64,000 nucleotides of DNA, taken from Verrucomicrobiales bacterium. Lineage in GTDB: Bacteria; Verrucomicrobiota; Verrucomicrobiia; Limisphaerales; CAIMTB01. A program made the position numbers and the translations under genes. The DNA lies in assembly GCA_016795425.1 (NCBI GenBank), contig JAEUHG010000005.1:41772-105771 (forward strand), given 5' to 3'. Under the pieces are notes generated by a model. That model saw only the letters and a program-made list of their open reading frames with translations, was not told the origin of the DNA and did not search any database. Below, piece by piece: positions 1-9,746 of the stretch (positions within the stretch are counted from its first letter, which is position 1; each line of letters begins with the position of its first letter).

Positions 1-429
1 CCGATTCAGGTAAAGCGCCTTGGGCAGCATTTGAACCTCGTGACCAAAGCACTGGAGGACCACTGTCCCCGGTTGGTACATGAGATCGTGGAATGCCAGG
101 ATCCCAAATGGGACGGGCTTGTCAGGATCGTCGAATCTCACCACGACAGGAAGCGTCTCCGCCGCGGTCGGTGATGTTTCACCGTCGAAACGGACCGTGA
201 TGTTGCTGATCCCGAGGCTTTCCTGGTGGATGCGCAGGGCCGGTGTGCCATCCGACTCTCGTGCATAGGTGACTTGCCAGGGGCCTCGACGCACTCGCAG
301 GTGCCGGTCGCATCCGTACATGACCACGTAGCCGACCAAGGCAATGAGGGCGGGCATGGCAAAGATCCGCCAGGTGGAGGAAGGGGCCGTCGGCGTCTGG
401 GTGGGAGGAGGGGGAGGCAAGGGAGACAT
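1..429 (-). CDS. Hypothetical membrane-anchored protein, partial (C-terminus beyond window)
   Basis: An open frame of 143 codons runs without a stop from an ATG at 429 to the first base of the window, so the C-terminus is missing. The N-terminus is proline- and threonine-rich (about residues 5-18). One hydrophobic segment follows (about residues 22-40, ending in a Cys), then a soluble part with alternating beta-type sequence. The start lies 9 bp after the stop of the membrane protein at 439-1308, so it is probably the last or a late gene of the selA-selB transcript. No family recognised. A single membrane anchor with an extracytoplasmic domain is the only structural statement the sequence allows. 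Confidence 0.6.
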   Translation of the reverse strand, partial: MSPLPPPPPTQTPTAPSSTWRIFAMPALIALVGYVVMYGCDRHLRVRRGPWQVTYARESDGTPALRIHQESLGISNITVRFDGETSPTAAETLPVVVRFDDPDKPVPFGILAFHDLMYQPGTVVLQCFGHEVQMLPKALYLNR

Positions 430-438
430 CGGGGTCGC

Positions 439-1308
439 TTAAGAAGACCGAAACGGATTGGAGCGTTCCACCGGTCGGTCGGTTTCTTCCGGCATCGGCG
501 GGATGAATGGATTCGGACCGCTCACGATCTTGGGCAGGCGCCAGACTCCGCCAAGGCAATAAATCCATCCGACCAGAATGTGTAGAGGCGAGGCGAGAAG
601 CAGGCCGACCAATGCCAGTTGGTGTGTGGCGTAGAGCCCGAAGGCGCCCGTCATCAACAAGGCTCCCGGCAGCAACGCCGCTGCTGCCAACTTCCAACAA
701 TCACCCAGGCCGACGTCCCGATTCAGGAAACCCGAGACGAGGCGCAGCACGGGGGAATAGACCGTGGCCAGGAGTACCCAGGTCATCAGGACACCGATGG
801 TCGTGGCCAAACCGAAGGTCAGAAGTATGGGGGCTTTCCAGGCGGACCAGAGGCCCGACATTTCGACGCGGTCCACAGAGGCTCGAAGCGTGGCCGGGTA
901 ACGGCCGTCCAACCTCCCAAACAGGGAATGCATCGACCAGCCTTCGGGTTCGATCCACAGATTCACGTCAGCGGCTGAGATCGGTTCGTCAGCAGGGTCG
1001 CCAACCACGGCGATGCCGAGGAAGGAGGAGTTGCGCACGAGCCAGCTTTTCGGGGTCGATGGGTAAAAACGACCGTCGCGGATCTCGCCCGCGGTTCCAA
1101 CGTCCGCAATTGCCTGTTCGATGTCTCGAGCCCAGGTGAGAAGAAGGACCAAGGTTAATGCGGCGCCGATGGCTGTCGCTGTGAAGGCTTGCCAAGAAAG
1201 CAGCCACCTCACCGGGCCGCACGCCAACGCGGCGACGCCGCCAAAGGTGGTCGGTATCGGAGACGCGCGAATCCGAGTCCGATCCTCATCCCGGTCCTGT
1301 TCTTCCAT
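439..1308 (-). CDS. Hypothetical multi-pass membrane protein
   Basis: This 289-residue protein has four predicted membrane segments at about residues 42-60, 161-184, 207-229 and 231-253. An extracytoplasmic loop of about 100 residues lies between the first and second, and the tail is rich in Pro and Arg. The ATG is 3 bp after the selB stop, so the gene is almost certainly co-transcribed with selA and selB. Nothing in it resembles a known selenium or selenoprotein maturation factor, so a role in selenium metabolism is suggested only by position. No family recognised. Confidence is for the gene being real, not for a function. Confidence 0.75.
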   Translation of the reverse strand: MEEQDRDEDRTRIRASPIPTTFGGVAALACGPVRWLLSWQAFTATAIGAALTLVLLLTWARDIEQAIADVGTAGEIRDGRFYPSTPKSWLVRNSSFLGIAVVGDPADEPISAADVNLWIEPEGWSMHSLFGRLDGRYPATLRASVDRVEMSGLWSAWKAPILLTFGLATTIGVLMTWVLLATVYSPVLRLVSGFLNRDVGLGDCWKLAAAALLPGALLMTGAFGLYATHQLALVGLLLASPLHILVGWIYCLGGVWRLPKIVSGPNPFIPPMPEETDRPVERSNPFRSS

Positions 1309-1311
1309 CCG

Positions 1312-3336
1312 TCAGGGAGTCTTTCGCGGGTTGACCCCGTGCGCAAACGGCTTTTCGCGACTGGGAATCGTGGCCGGACCGGCGAGGGCTGATGTTCGCA
1401 GTCGTCGGGTGTCGCCTTCGCGAAGGGTGAGGCCATCGCGATCGAAACGTTCGAGAAGCGGAATGACCACCCGTCGGGTGGTGCCCAGGAAGTGTCGAAT
1501 CTCGCTGGTGGTCGCCGATTCTCGGCGCCTCAGGAACTCGCGGACCTTTCTTCGCGCCTGCAGGAAGGCGGCGAGAGGCAGAACGATATCCGAGCCCAGA
1601 TCGAGAACTTCACCCGCATCGATAAGAAACCTGAGCGCCGCGGATTCGGCGCCGGTCGCCAAAAAAGCGGACCTTGGAGGCGGATCCAACATGCCTTGGG
1701 CCAGGGCCGCCCGGATGCGCTGACCGGCGGAGCTCAAGTCCGGTGGCAGGACGGGATGGTGCGTTGCCCGGCGAATGTGAGTGCCTTCCACCACGTATCC
1801 CATCTGTTCGAGATCGTGAATGAGGGCGTCCTCGCCAGCTGCTGTCTTCAATTCCTGAGCCACAGCCATGCGAAGCGGGGCCAGTGCGAGGCCGAGTTGC
1901 TCAGGGTGCTGCAGGTGATGTTGATCGATGGTCTGCGCGGCCGCCTCGACCCAATTCCGCCACGCTGACGTTGCCGCCAGCAACGCGCCCCGTTGCACGG
2001 CGCTTTGGTTCGCAATGAGTGCACCGACCGCTTTGAGTGCCGAAGAACGCGATACTTTCGCGCGAGTGAGATAGGAGTCGATGCGTCCGACGGGATGCCG
2101 GTGCAACTGCAACCGAAGCAAGTCGGTGGTGGTGGGGGATGCGGCACAGGCGTCGAGAAGCTGCAGCCGTGCCGGATCTCGGGGGTTTTGGCGGGAGGCC
2201 TCCGGATCAAGAACCTGCCCTCCGGCGAAGGTGGTTTGTTCGGAGGTGTCCCGGAGGATGAATCGATCCTGGGCCATGGCGAAGACCGGTTGCTCCAGTC
2301 GAAGCTGGGCGATGGCGGTATCGCCTGGGCCGAGTCGATCACCGCGGAGAAGAAGCAGCCGCGCGCGCACCTGCGCTGAGCCGAGCAGCAGATTCACTGT
2401 CGAACCGTCGACCAACGGGCGAGAGGGGGGACGGTCGTCGCGGAGAGGTCGAGGCGATCGACACAGAAACACATCGAGGGTGTCGGACGCGGCGCCCAGT
2501 CCCGGGAGAGTCAAGACATCCCCGCGACCGACGGTCCCTGGGCCGGTGCTATCCCGACGCGGCTCGAGTTCCGTCAGATTCAAACCGGCGCGGGTCCCGC
2601 ACGGAATACGCTCGACCTCGTGTCCGTGGATGTGACAGGTGCGGACGCGGCAGGTTCGGTGGCCCGGTTCCACGATCAATGCATCGCCGCGGTTGACGGA
2701 ACCTCCTGTCAGGGTTCCCGTGACCACCGTTCCAATGCCGCGCAGTGCGAAGGCACGGTCAACGAAGAGTCGAGGACGCCCGAAGTCGGGTGGCGGCGGT
2801 GTGTTTGCGAGAACCTGGGCGAGGACGTTCGAAAGTTCCGGAAGACCTTCACCGTTCAACGCCGAAACGCGGACGATTGGAGCGTTGGCGAGGGGTGTGC
2901 CGGCGAGGCGCGATCGAATCTGCGCCTCCAGCGGCGGAAGGCAGGAGGTCAGGTCGGCTTTGGAAAGGACGATCACCCCGCTCTGGATGCCCAGGTAGGT
3001 GAGAATCTGGAGGTGCTCTTCCGTTTGTGGCATCCAGCCGTCGTCAGCTGCCACCAACAGCAGCGCCAGGTCGATGGCACCGACTCCGGCCACCATGTTC
3101 TTCACGAAATCCTCGTGTCCCGGCACATCGATGATGCCGCAGGAGTAATGGGTGGCACCATGGGGATTGCCAGGAGGCGCCGGGAATGAATGGTGAGCGA
3201 ATCCGAGGTCAATGGTGATTCCGCGCGCCTTCTCCTCCGGGAGCCGGTCCGGATCGGTTCCGGTTAGCGCCCGAACCAACGCACTCTTTCCGTGGTCCAC
3301 GTGCCCCGCGGTGGCGACAATGAACGGTTGAATCAT
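1312..3336 (-). CDS. selB: Selenocysteine-specific translation elongation factor SelB
   Basis: SelB is the EF-Tu-like GTPase that carries Sec-tRNA(Sec) to the ribosome and binds the SECIS hairpin of selenoprotein mRNA. The 674-residue protein begins with a GTPase domain: the P-loop GHVDHGKS is at residues 11-18, followed by the switch segment RGITIDLGF and the DVPGHEDF motif. Beta-barrel domains follow, then a long C-terminal part made of winged-helix repeats. The last repeat, near the C-terminus, is rich in Arg as expected for SECIS binding. The ATG at 3336 was chosen because it starts just before the P-loop strand and overlaps the selA stop as ATGA; the frame is open further upstream, but that stretch reads antisense through selA. 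SelB predicts that the organism decodes UGA as selenocysteine. Confidence 0.95.
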   Translation of the reverse strand: MIQPFIVATAGHVDHGKSALVRALTGTDPDRLPEEKARGITIDLGFAHHSFPAPPGNPHGATHYSCGIIDVPGHEDFVKNMVAGVGAIDLALLLVAADDGWMPQTEEHLQILTYLGIQSGVIVLSKADLTSCLPPLEAQIRSRLAGTPLANAPIVRVSALNGEGLPELSNVLAQVLANTPPPPDFGRPRLFVDRAFALRGIGTVVTGTLTGGSVNRGDALIVEPGHRTCRVRTCHIHGHEVERIPCGTRAGLNLTELEPRRDSTGPGTVGRGDVLTLPGLGAASDTLDVFLCRSPRPLRDDRPPSRPLVDGSTVNLLLGSAQVRARLLLLRGDRLGPGDTAIAQLRLEQPVFAMAQDRFILRDTSEQTTFAGGQVLDPEASRQNPRDPARLQLLDACAASPTTTDLLRLQLHRHPVGRIDSYLTRAKVSRSSALKAVGALIANQSAVQRGALLAATSAWRNWVEAAAQTIDQHHLQHPEQLGLALAPLRMAVAQELKTAAGEDALIHDLEQMGYVVEGTHIRRATHHPVLPPDLSSAGQRIRAALAQGMLDPPPRSAFLATGAESAALRFLIDAGEVLDLGSDIVLPLAAFLQARRKVREFLRRRESATTSEIRHFLGTTRRVVIPLLERFDRDGLTLREGDTRRLRTSALAGPATIPSREKPFAHGVNPRKTP

Positions 3337-4766
3337 GGGGCGTCGCCGGACATCGCCGTCGGGCCGCCGGCACTTAACTCTTGGGCGACCGCCTGGAGGG
3401 CGCAAACCAGCGTCTCGTCCTGCGAGGGAAACACCGTGCGGAGGTCGATCCAGCAGCAGCCGTCGCTGACCCGGCCGATAACCGGAGGGCGGTGCTTCCG
3501 GAGCAGATCCAGGAATCCCTCGGCATTTCCTCGCGGCGGCGGTATGCGAAGCGCGATCGATGGCATGCTGGAACGCGGACAAACGCCGCCGCCGATCTGC
3601 GAATCCGACGCGCGGACCTCCATGACGAGGCCGGAAGGTCGGAGACGCTCCTGCAGGGTCACCGCGCGGGCCCTCAAATCCGCGACCGGGGTCAGCATGA
3701 GGTTGACCATGGGAACTGTCTTCGGAGGTCCGGCGTCGCGACGGGCGGCGGCGTGCAGGTAGGCATCGATCGTCGCTTGCAACGCGGCGAACACCAGTTT
3801 GTCACAGCGCAGGGCACGGAACAGAGGATCGGCCTTGAGTCGATCGATCCACGATCGGCTGCCAGCAATGATCCCGGCCTGCGGTCCGCCGAGGAGTTTG
3901 TCGCCGCTGAAGCAAACCAGGTCGGCACCTGCCGCAAGTGTCTGACCGGGCATGGGCTCGGAATGAAGTCCGGCGACCGCGGTCAGGTCCATGAGGGCGC
4001 CGCTTCCGAGATCGACGACAAACGGCACGCCGCCGACCTTGGCGGCAGCGGCAACCTCGGCATCGGCCGGGCGGTCCACGAAACCCTCCATGTAGAAATT
4101 GCTGGGGTGGACACGGAGAACGAGTGCCGTTTGGGTGCCGATGGCCCGGCGGTAATCCTGGATGGAGGTCTGATTGGTGGTGCCGATTTCGCGCAGCTGG
4201 GCGCCGCTGGTCTGAAGGATGTCAGGAATACGGAACCCACCGCCGATTTGGATGAGTTCCCCGCGCGAAATGACCACTTCGTGGCGTCCTGAGCCGGCGG
4301 TGAGATGATGGAGGATGAGAACGAGGGCGGCGGCGCCGTTGTTGACGACGGTGGCGGCTTCGGCCTGGCACAAGAGTGCCAGGCCGTGTTCAACGTAGGC
4401 GCCGCGGTGCCCTCGCCGACCATGGATGAGGGAGATCTCGAGGTTGGAATACCCGAGCGCCACCGAGCGAACCGACTCCACGAGGTCGTCGCCGAGCGGG
4501 GCTCGCCCAAGATTGGTGTGAGCCAGGATGCCGGTTCCATTAATGACCGGCTGCAGGCGGGTTTCGGCCAGTTCCTGGAGTTCCCGTCGCAGGTCGTGAA
4601 TGAAGACCTCGAACGCCGGAATGGGGGTGTCGGTGGCACCCCTCGCGGAGGCGAGTCGATCGCGCACGAGGCGAACCGCCATGGGGCGTGGAACGTCGAA
4701 GGGCTCGAGGGCCTTGAGGATCCGTTCCACCGATGGAAGAGCGCGTTGGCGCGCGGGGGTTGCCAT
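3333..4766 (-). CDS. selA: L-seryl-tRNA(Sec) selenium transferase SelA
   Basis: SelA is the PLP enzyme that converts Ser-tRNA(Sec) to Sec-tRNA(Sec) with selenophosphate. The 477-residue protein has the family N-terminal helical domain (residues 1-70), the INGTGILAHTNLGRAP signature (about 76-90) and the SGDKLLGGPQAG motif, whose Lys290 is the predicted PLP lysine. Length matches the family (about 460-480). The start at 4766 (MATPARQRALPSVERIL) fits family N-termini; the frame is open upstream to 4865, but that part looks non-coding. It is the first gene of a selA-selB-membrane protein operon and overlaps selB by 4 bp. I see no selD and no tRNA(Sec) gene nearby, so both must lie elsewhere. Confidence 0.95.
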   Translation of the reverse strand: MATPARQRALPSVERILKALEPFDVPRPMAVRLVRDRLASARGATDTPIPAFEVFIHDLRRELQELAETRLQPVINGTGILAHTNLGRAPLGDDLVESVRSVALGYSNLEISLIHGRRGHRGAYVEHGLALLCQAEAATVVNNGAAALVLILHHLTAGSGRHEVVISRGELIQIGGGFRIPDILQTSGAQLREIGTTNQTSIQDYRRAIGTQTALVLRVHPSNFYMEGFVDRPADAEVAAAAKVGGVPFVVDLGSGALMDLTAVAGLHSEPMPGQTLAAGADLVCFSGDKLLGGPQAGIIAGSRSWIDRLKADPLFRALRCDKLVFAALQATIDAYLHAAARRDAGPPKTVPMVNLMLTPVADLRARAVTLQERLRPSGLVMEVRASDSQIGGGVCPRSSMPSIALRIPPPRGNAEGFLDLLRKHRPPVIGRVSDGCCWIDLRTVFPSQDETLVCALQAVAQELSAGGPTAMSGDAP

Positions 4767-4964
4767 AGATGACGTCGGCCGCTGGCAAGGACTCCACGCT
4801 AGGAAGGGATGCCGAAGCAAGCCCTGTCGGGGAAGGACGAGCGGGGAAGAGGGACGCTGCGTCACCCGTTCAGGATCGCCAGGTCATCGGTGGCGGATGA
4901 TGAGTGGGTCTGGCGCGTCGATTTAGAAGCTGACTTTGGGCACTTCAATGGGAAGGTGCGTCGA

Positions 4965-7790
4965 ATGGCCGACGCCAAGGGTGAGTCGACAGGAATCGGA
5001 CGACTTTCCGGCCACCTTGTCCTCTTCGTCGTTGGCTACTTTCTGAGTGCGGCATTGGCGAATTGGATGTCGCGTGGAGCTGGAAGCACGTTGGTCTTCT
5101 GGCTTCCCAGCGGGGTGAGTTTGGCGGCGCTCTTGTGGCGGGAGCCGAGGCAATGGCCGTGGTTCATGGCGGCGGCTTTGCTTTCCAACGGCATTCTGGA
5201 TCTGGCTTACGGCAAGCCGGTCCTGGTGTCGGCCTGGGTTTCGCTGGGCAATGTTGCGGAGGCGGTGGTTGGGGCGTGGATGGTGCGGCGCTGGGTGGGG
5301 CAATGTCCGGATCTTAGCAAACCGAGGGACTTGGTGGGGTTGGCCGGGTACGGCGGTCTATTGGCGCCGATCCTCAGTGCCACGGTGGGGACCTGGGCCA
5401 TGCGCGCGGTGCGGCCTGAAATGGACTGGATGCCGGTGTGGGTCTCCTGGTGGCTGGGGGCCGCCATGGGGGTCGTCGTGGCTGCACCCGCGATTCTGTG
5501 TTTCAGGGTTCCGTCAACGGTGCACGCGGATTGGCGCCGGGTACCGGTGCTGTTGGAGGCGGTATCGGTGCTGGTCTTGACGGCCTTGCTGGCCAGCGAA
5601 ACCAGTCGGATCGAGGCGGCTGGCGCACCGGGCATGAGGTTTCTGCTGTTCCCGGTGATTGGTTGGGCTGCGTTTCGATTCGGAACGCGAGGGGCCGCGT
5701 TGGCCACAGTCGTCGCCGCCGTATCGGCGGCCTGGTCGTTGCGAGAGGCTTTGGGACGAATCGCCGTGCCTTCCCAAGGTTGGCCGAGCCTATGGCTGGC
5801 GGTGCATGGCGGGCTGATCATCGCCGGATTTACCGGGCTTCTGTTGGCGGCGTTGTTCGCCGAAGGCCGACGGCGCGAATCCGAGTTGCGCGCCAATCGA
5901 CATCGCCTCGAAGCCATCATCGATGCCTGCCCGATGGCATTGATCGCGGTCGATCGAGAGTACCGCGTGCGATTATGGAATCCCGCGGCAACGGCGCTCC
6001 TGGGGTGGAGTGCCGTCGAGGTGCTCGGCATGCCGGCGCCTTTCGTGGCGCGCGAGGATGTCGAGGAGATGAAGAACCGCGTGGATCGCCTCATGGCCGG
6101 TGTGACCTATGAAGGTGTCGACCGGCGGTATGTACGGAAGGACGGGACGCGGGTGGACACGCGGTTGTGGACGGTGCCGTTGCGGTCGGCGGACGGAAGC
6201 ATCCACTCGACGCTGGCGTTGGTACTGGACGTGACCCAGTTGCACCGTACCCAGGAAGCGTTGCGGGAGAGTGCGCACCGATTCGATTCGCTGATAGAAT
6301 CGACCCATGCCGGCTACTTCTTCCTCGATCTCGAGGGCCGGTACCGGCAGGTGAACGCCGCGTGGCTCAGGATGCACGGATTAGCGACGGCCGAGGAGAT
6401 CCTTGGACGTCATTTCAGCGCCACCCAGACCTCGGAGAGTTTGGAGTACGCCAAGGAAGTCGTGCAACGCATGCTGTCGGGCGAGGGTGGTATTTCCGGC
6501 GAGTCCGAGCGGCGGCGCCCAGACGGGACGGTGGGTCACCACATGTTTTCGGCAAACGCAGTGGTGAAAGGCGGCGCGATCGTGGGCGTGGAAGGGGTGC
6601 TGATCGATACCACCGAGCGGCGTCGGCTCGAGGAACGATTGCGACAAGCGCAGAAGCTGGAGGCCATCGGCCAGCTCGCCGGCGGGGTGGCGCACGATTT
6701 CAACAACATCCTGGCGGCCACGCTGATCCACCTGGGTCTGCTGAAGGCCGACGCCACCCTGGCACCCGAAGCCCGTGAAACCGTGGATGAATTGAAGGCG
6801 GAGGTCTTGCGCGGGGCGGAAGTTGTCCGGCAATTGCTCGCGTTCGGCCGGCGTTCGATGTTGGTCCGGAGGCCGATCGAACTGAATCAGGTGATCTCCG
6901 GCATGCGCCGCATGCTGGAGAGGCTTCTGGGGGAGCAAGTGCGCTGCGAATTCGCGTTGGCGCCGTCGTTGCCGGCCATCGAGGCTGACAGCGGCATGAT
7001 GGAGCAGGTGGTCATGAACCTGGCGGTGAATGCACGGGATGCGATGCCGTCGGGAGGCCTCCTTCGCCTGAGCACGTCCCGGGTGGTTTCGCGGGCGCGC
7101 GGCGATGCCGGGGAACTCGCCGAACCCAGATTGTGCGTCTGCCTGGAGGTCAGCGACACGGGCTGTGGAATGGAGGAGTCCACCATTCGCCACATCTTCG
7201 AACCGTTCTTCACCACCAAGGAGGTGGGCAAGGGAACCGGCCTCGGGTTATCGACGGTCTACGGTATCGTTCGCCAGCATCAGGGGTGGTTGGAAGTCAA
7301 CAGTCAGCCGGGGTCGGGCAGCACCTTTCGGGTCTACCTTCCGGCCGTCGACGCGTCTCCGGCCGTGCCGGCGCCGACACCGTCCACGCCCCCGGTGGAG
7401 GGTGGATCGGAAACTCTCCTGGTGGTGGAGGACGATGCGCACCTTCGGCGGTTGCTCGCGGTGTCCTTGTGCCGGGCCGGTTATCGGGTCATCGAGGCGC
7501 CGACCGGGAAGGAGGCGCTGGAGGCGTGGAAGGCGCGGAAGGCCCCGATCGACCTCGTCTTCAGCGATGTCGTGATGCCCGATGGCATCAGTGGTTCGGA
7601 ATTGGTCCGAATCCTGCGCGAGGAGGATCCTGATCTTCCGGTGATTCTTACCAGCGGCTACAGCGCGGAATTGGTGCAGGAAGGAGCGCCGATTCAGCAG
7701 GGGGTGATGTTTGTGCAGAAGCCGCTCGATCTGTCGCAATTGCACGCGACGGTTCGCCAGGCCCTGGAATCGCGGCTAAGGTCAGTCTAA
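4965..7790 (+). CDS. MASE1-PAS-PAS hybrid sensor histidine kinase with receiver domain
   Basis: This is a 941-residue membrane sensor kinase. Residues 15-300 form a MASE1-type integral membrane sensor of about eight helices. Two PAS domains follow (about 315-430 and 435-550). The dimerisation domain carries the phospho-acceptor His577 in GGVAHDFNN. The ATPase domain has N, G1 and G2 boxes (NLAVNARDAM, SDTGCGM, GTGLGLSTV). The C-terminal receiver has acidic residues VVEDD and phospho-acceptor Asp868 in VFSDVVMPDG. The start was placed at ATG 4965 because GGAAGG lies 8 bp upstream and the membrane domain begins soon after; the frame stays open to 4809. No separate response regulator is adjacent, so phosphotransfer probably ends in the internal receiver or a distant partner. 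The ligand is unknown. Confidence 0.9.
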   Translation: MADAKGESTGIGRLSGHLVLFVVGYFLSAALANWMSRGAGSTLVFWLPSGVSLAALLWREPRQWPWFMAAALLSNGILDLAYGKPVLVSAWVSLGNVAEAVVGAWMVRRWVGQCPDLSKPRDLVGLAGYGGLLAPILSATVGTWAMRAVRPEMDWMPVWVSWWLGAAMGVVVAAPAILCFRVPSTVHADWRRVPVLLEAVSVLVLTALLASETSRIEAAGAPGMRFLLFPVIGWAAFRFGTRGAALATVVAAVSAAWSLREALGRIAVPSQGWPSLWLAVHGGLIIAGFTGLLLAALFAEGRRRESELRANRHRLEAIIDACPMALIAVDREYRVRLWNPAATALLGWSAVEVLGMPAPFVAREDVEEMKNRVDRLMAGVTYEGVDRRYVRKDGTRVDTRLWTVPLRSADGSIHSTLALVLDVTQLHRTQEALRESAHRFDSLIESTHAGYFFLDLEGRYRQVNAAWLRMHGLATAEEILGRHFSATQTSESLEYAKEVVQRMLSGEGGISGESERRRPDGTVGHHMFSANAVVKGGAIVGVEGVLIDTTERRRLEERLRQAQKLEAIGQLAGGVAHDFNNILAATLIHLGLLKADATLAPEARETVDELKAEVLRGAEVVRQLLAFGRRSMLVRRPIELNQVISGMRRMLERLLGEQVRCEFALAPSLPAIEADSGMMEQVVMNLAVNARDAMPSGGLLRLSTSRVVSRARGDAGELAEPRLCVCLEVSDTGCGMEESTIRHIFEPFFTTKEVGKGTGLGLSTVYGIVRQHQGWLEVNSQPGSGSTFRVYLPAVDASPAVPAPTPSTPPVEGGSETLLVVEDDAHLRRLLAVSLCRAGYRVIEAPTGKEALEAWKARKAPIDLVFSDVVMPDGISGSELVRILREEDPDLPVILTSGYSAELVQEGAPIQQGVMFVQKPLDLSQLHATVRQALESRLRSV

Positions 7791-7794
7791 ACGT

Positions 7795-8892
7795 GTGTCC
7801 ATGGCCGATCCCCGACTTTCCGGATCCCCGCCCCGGCCCGCCGGCATTCGAGGCACTTCGCTGAATCCGGCGGGGCGATTCGAGGTGTTGAATGTCGAGC
7901 CCGATCCGGACGGGGATCTGGACCCGGCGGAGCAAACTGCGCAACGCACGCAGTTTCTCAGGGACGCCTCGGTGGGCGTGATCAGCCGGAACAACAGCCC
8001 CGATATCCCGTTCCGGGTCAGCCTGAATCCATATCGGGGTTGCGAACATGGATGTGCCTATTGTTACGCCCGTCCCACCCACGAGTATCTGGGTTACTCG
8101 GCAGGATTGGATTTTGAGTCGCGCATTATGGTCAAGGAACGGGCAGCGGAGTTGTTGAGAGATGAATTGTCGGCGCCCGATTGGGAACCGCAATGGCTCG
8201 CGTTGTCGGGAGTCACCGACCCGTATCAGCCGGTGGAGCGGAAGCTGGGAATCACGCGCCGATGCCTCGAGGTGCTGGCTGAGTTGCGTCATCCGGTCGG
8301 CATCGTGACGAAGAACGCCACCGTGACGCGGGATATTGATTTGTTGGGGGAACTGGCAAGGCACCGGGCGGTGCATGTGTCCATCTCGCTCACCACCCTG
8401 GACCCGGCCTTGCGACGCATCATGGAGCCCCGCACCTCGCCACCGGCCGCCCGACTTGCGGCGATCGGGAAGTTGGCCGCCGCGGGGATTCCGACCGGAG
8501 TGCTGACAGCGCCGGTGATCCCGGGAATCAATGATCATGAGCTGCCCCAGCTCCTGAAGGCCGCGCGCGAGGCTGGGGCGAGCTACGCCTCCTATACCCT
8601 TTTGCGGCTGCCCCTTGGAGTGAAGGAGATCTTTGTCGATTGGCTGGTGCGGAATTTTCCGGATCGCAAGGACAAGGTGATCCATCAACTGGAAGCCATG
8701 CGCGGGGGAAACCTCAACGATCCGAGATTCGGCACCCGTTTCAGGGGTGAAGGTGGCGCCGCGCAGCGCGTGTCGGATCTCTTCCGAACGGTGCGTCGCC
8801 GATTGGGATTGGCCGAAAGCGGTCCGGAGTTGGCGGTGGACGCCTTTCGGCGACCGGGCGGAACGCAGATGCGACTCTTCCCGGAGGCGTGA
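7795..8892 (+). CDS. PA0069 family radical SAM protein
   Basis: A radical SAM protein of the SplB-like COG1533 group, PA0069 subfamily. The cluster-binding motif CEHGCAYC (Cys83, Cys87, Cys90) sits in the RGCEHGCAYCYARPTHEY signature that defines the subfamily. The length (365 residues) and the N-terminal RGTSLNPAGRFE segment also match. The substrate of this subfamily is not known; it is related to spore photoproduct lyase, but that activity should not be assumed. The start is GTG 7795, with ATG 7801 as an alternative two codons on. It begins 4 bp after the stop of the hybrid kinase, so the two are likely co-transcribed. Its 3' end converges on the zinc-ribbon gene with only 8 bp between stops. 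Confidence 0.88.
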   Translation: MSMADPRLSGSPPRPAGIRGTSLNPAGRFEVLNVEPDPDGDLDPAEQTAQRTQFLRDASVGVISRNNSPDIPFRVSLNPYRGCEHGCAYCYARPTHEYLGYSAGLDFESRIMVKERAAELLRDELSAPDWEPQWLALSGVTDPYQPVERKLGITRRCLEVLAELRHPVGIVTKNATVTRDIDLLGELARHRAVHVSISLTTLDPALRRIMEPRTSPPAARLAAIGKLAAAGIPTGVLTAPVIPGINDHELPQLLKAAREAGASYASYTLLRLPLGVKEIFVDWLVRNFPDRKDKVIHQLEAMRGGNLNDPRFGTRFRGEGGAAQRVSDLFRTVRRRLGLAESGPELAVDAFRRPGGTQMRLFPEA

Positions 8893-8900
8893 CCGCGCGC

Positions 8901-9629
8901 TTAGTCGTGCGGCTTCACGTCCATGTCGCTGGTGTAATAAAGGATTCGGCCGCAGTTGGGGCACTGGGTGATTTCGCGTGCGGCCTGGGCATTGATGACA
9001 TCCTGTCGGGCGAGGCGCATGTGGCAACCGCCGCAGACGCCGCGTTCCACGCCGACCACCACCTTGTCGCCCTTGCTCTTGAGAATCCGATCGTAGCGAG
9101 TCAGGAGGGACGGATCCACGCCTCCGGCGAAGGTCGTGCGATCATTCTCGGCATCGCCCAGTTGTTTGCGGAGGCGGGCTTCAGTTTCGTCACACTGCCG
9201 GATCTGCTGATCGGAGTCCGCCTTGGCGACACGCAGGGCTTCGGTGGCGGCAGCGACCCGTTTCTCAGCGGTCTCGATCTGTTCCATGATCGCGATCTGC
9301 TGGTCGTCGAGGTCGCGAATGGCGTTCCGGCACGTTTGGATCTCGTGGGAAAGAGCCTTGTACTCCTCGTTCTTTCGAGTTTGCCACTGCTGGGCGGTGT
9401 ACTTCTCGATCTGCGCCTTTTTGGACTCAACCTCGAGTTCGAGCCGTTTGCGCTCACTTTCGAGCCGATGAGCCTGTTGGCGGGCGGCTTCGAATTCCTG
9501 TTCTGCGCCGGAGCGCCGGGTCTGGACGAGACGCCGCTGGGGTTCAATGTTGGCGACCTCGGCGCGCAAGCGGATGAGACGTCGGTCGCGATCCTGGAGG
9601 ATGAGGAGCTTCTCTATGGCTTCGAGCAT
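8901..9629 (-). CDS. Coiled-coil protein with C4-type zinc ribbon (COG1579 family)
   Basis: This 242-residue protein starts with a long coiled coil (about residues 5-170) rich in Glu, Arg and Gln. It ends in a zinc ribbon with two CxxC pairs, CGGCHM and CPNCGR (about residues 199-202 and 223-226). This is the COG1579 / zf-RING_7 architecture found in many bacteria. Members have been described as nucleic-acid-associated or as chaperone-like partners in secretion, so no precise role can be assigned. The gene is divergent from htrA across a 117-bp spacer that must hold both promoters. A long plus-strand frame through this gene is antisense and was not called. Confidence 0.88.
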   Translation of the reverse strand: MLEAIEKLLILQDRDRRLIRLRAEVANIEPQRRLVQTRRSGAEQEFEAARQQAHRLESERKRLELEVESKKAQIEKYTAQQWQTRKNEEYKALSHEIQTCRNAIRDLDDQQIAIMEQIETAEKRVAAATEALRVAKADSDQQIRQCDETEARLRKQLGDAENDRTTFAGGVDPSLLTRYDRILKSKGDKVVVGVERGVCGGCHMRLARQDVINAQAAREITQCPNCGRILYYTSDMDVKPHD

Positions 9630-9746
9630 GGCAGCTGGGACGGGCGGGCCACGCTATCGGCCGATGCGGAGCCAAGTCAATCGTGCGGGTTTGCGGGACG
9701 CAACGTCGGCGGTGGGCTTTGCCATGGGAAGGAGGCGGTGCTAAAC

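Noticed and set aside
3337..3582. N-terminal extension of SelB
   Set aside because: The P-loop starts at residue 11 from ATG 3336, which also makes the ATGA overlap with selA; the extension is Arg/Pro-rich and antisense-like.
4767..4964. tRNA(Sec) gene near selA
   Set aside because: I looked for a long acceptor/T stem and a UCA anticodon loop in the divergent spacer on both strands and found none.
8889..9746. Long plus-strand frame that would extend the HtrA protease by 286 codons
   Set aside because: It is antisense to the zinc-ribbon gene (8901-9629); the HtrA signal peptide and ribosome site are at 9726-9800.
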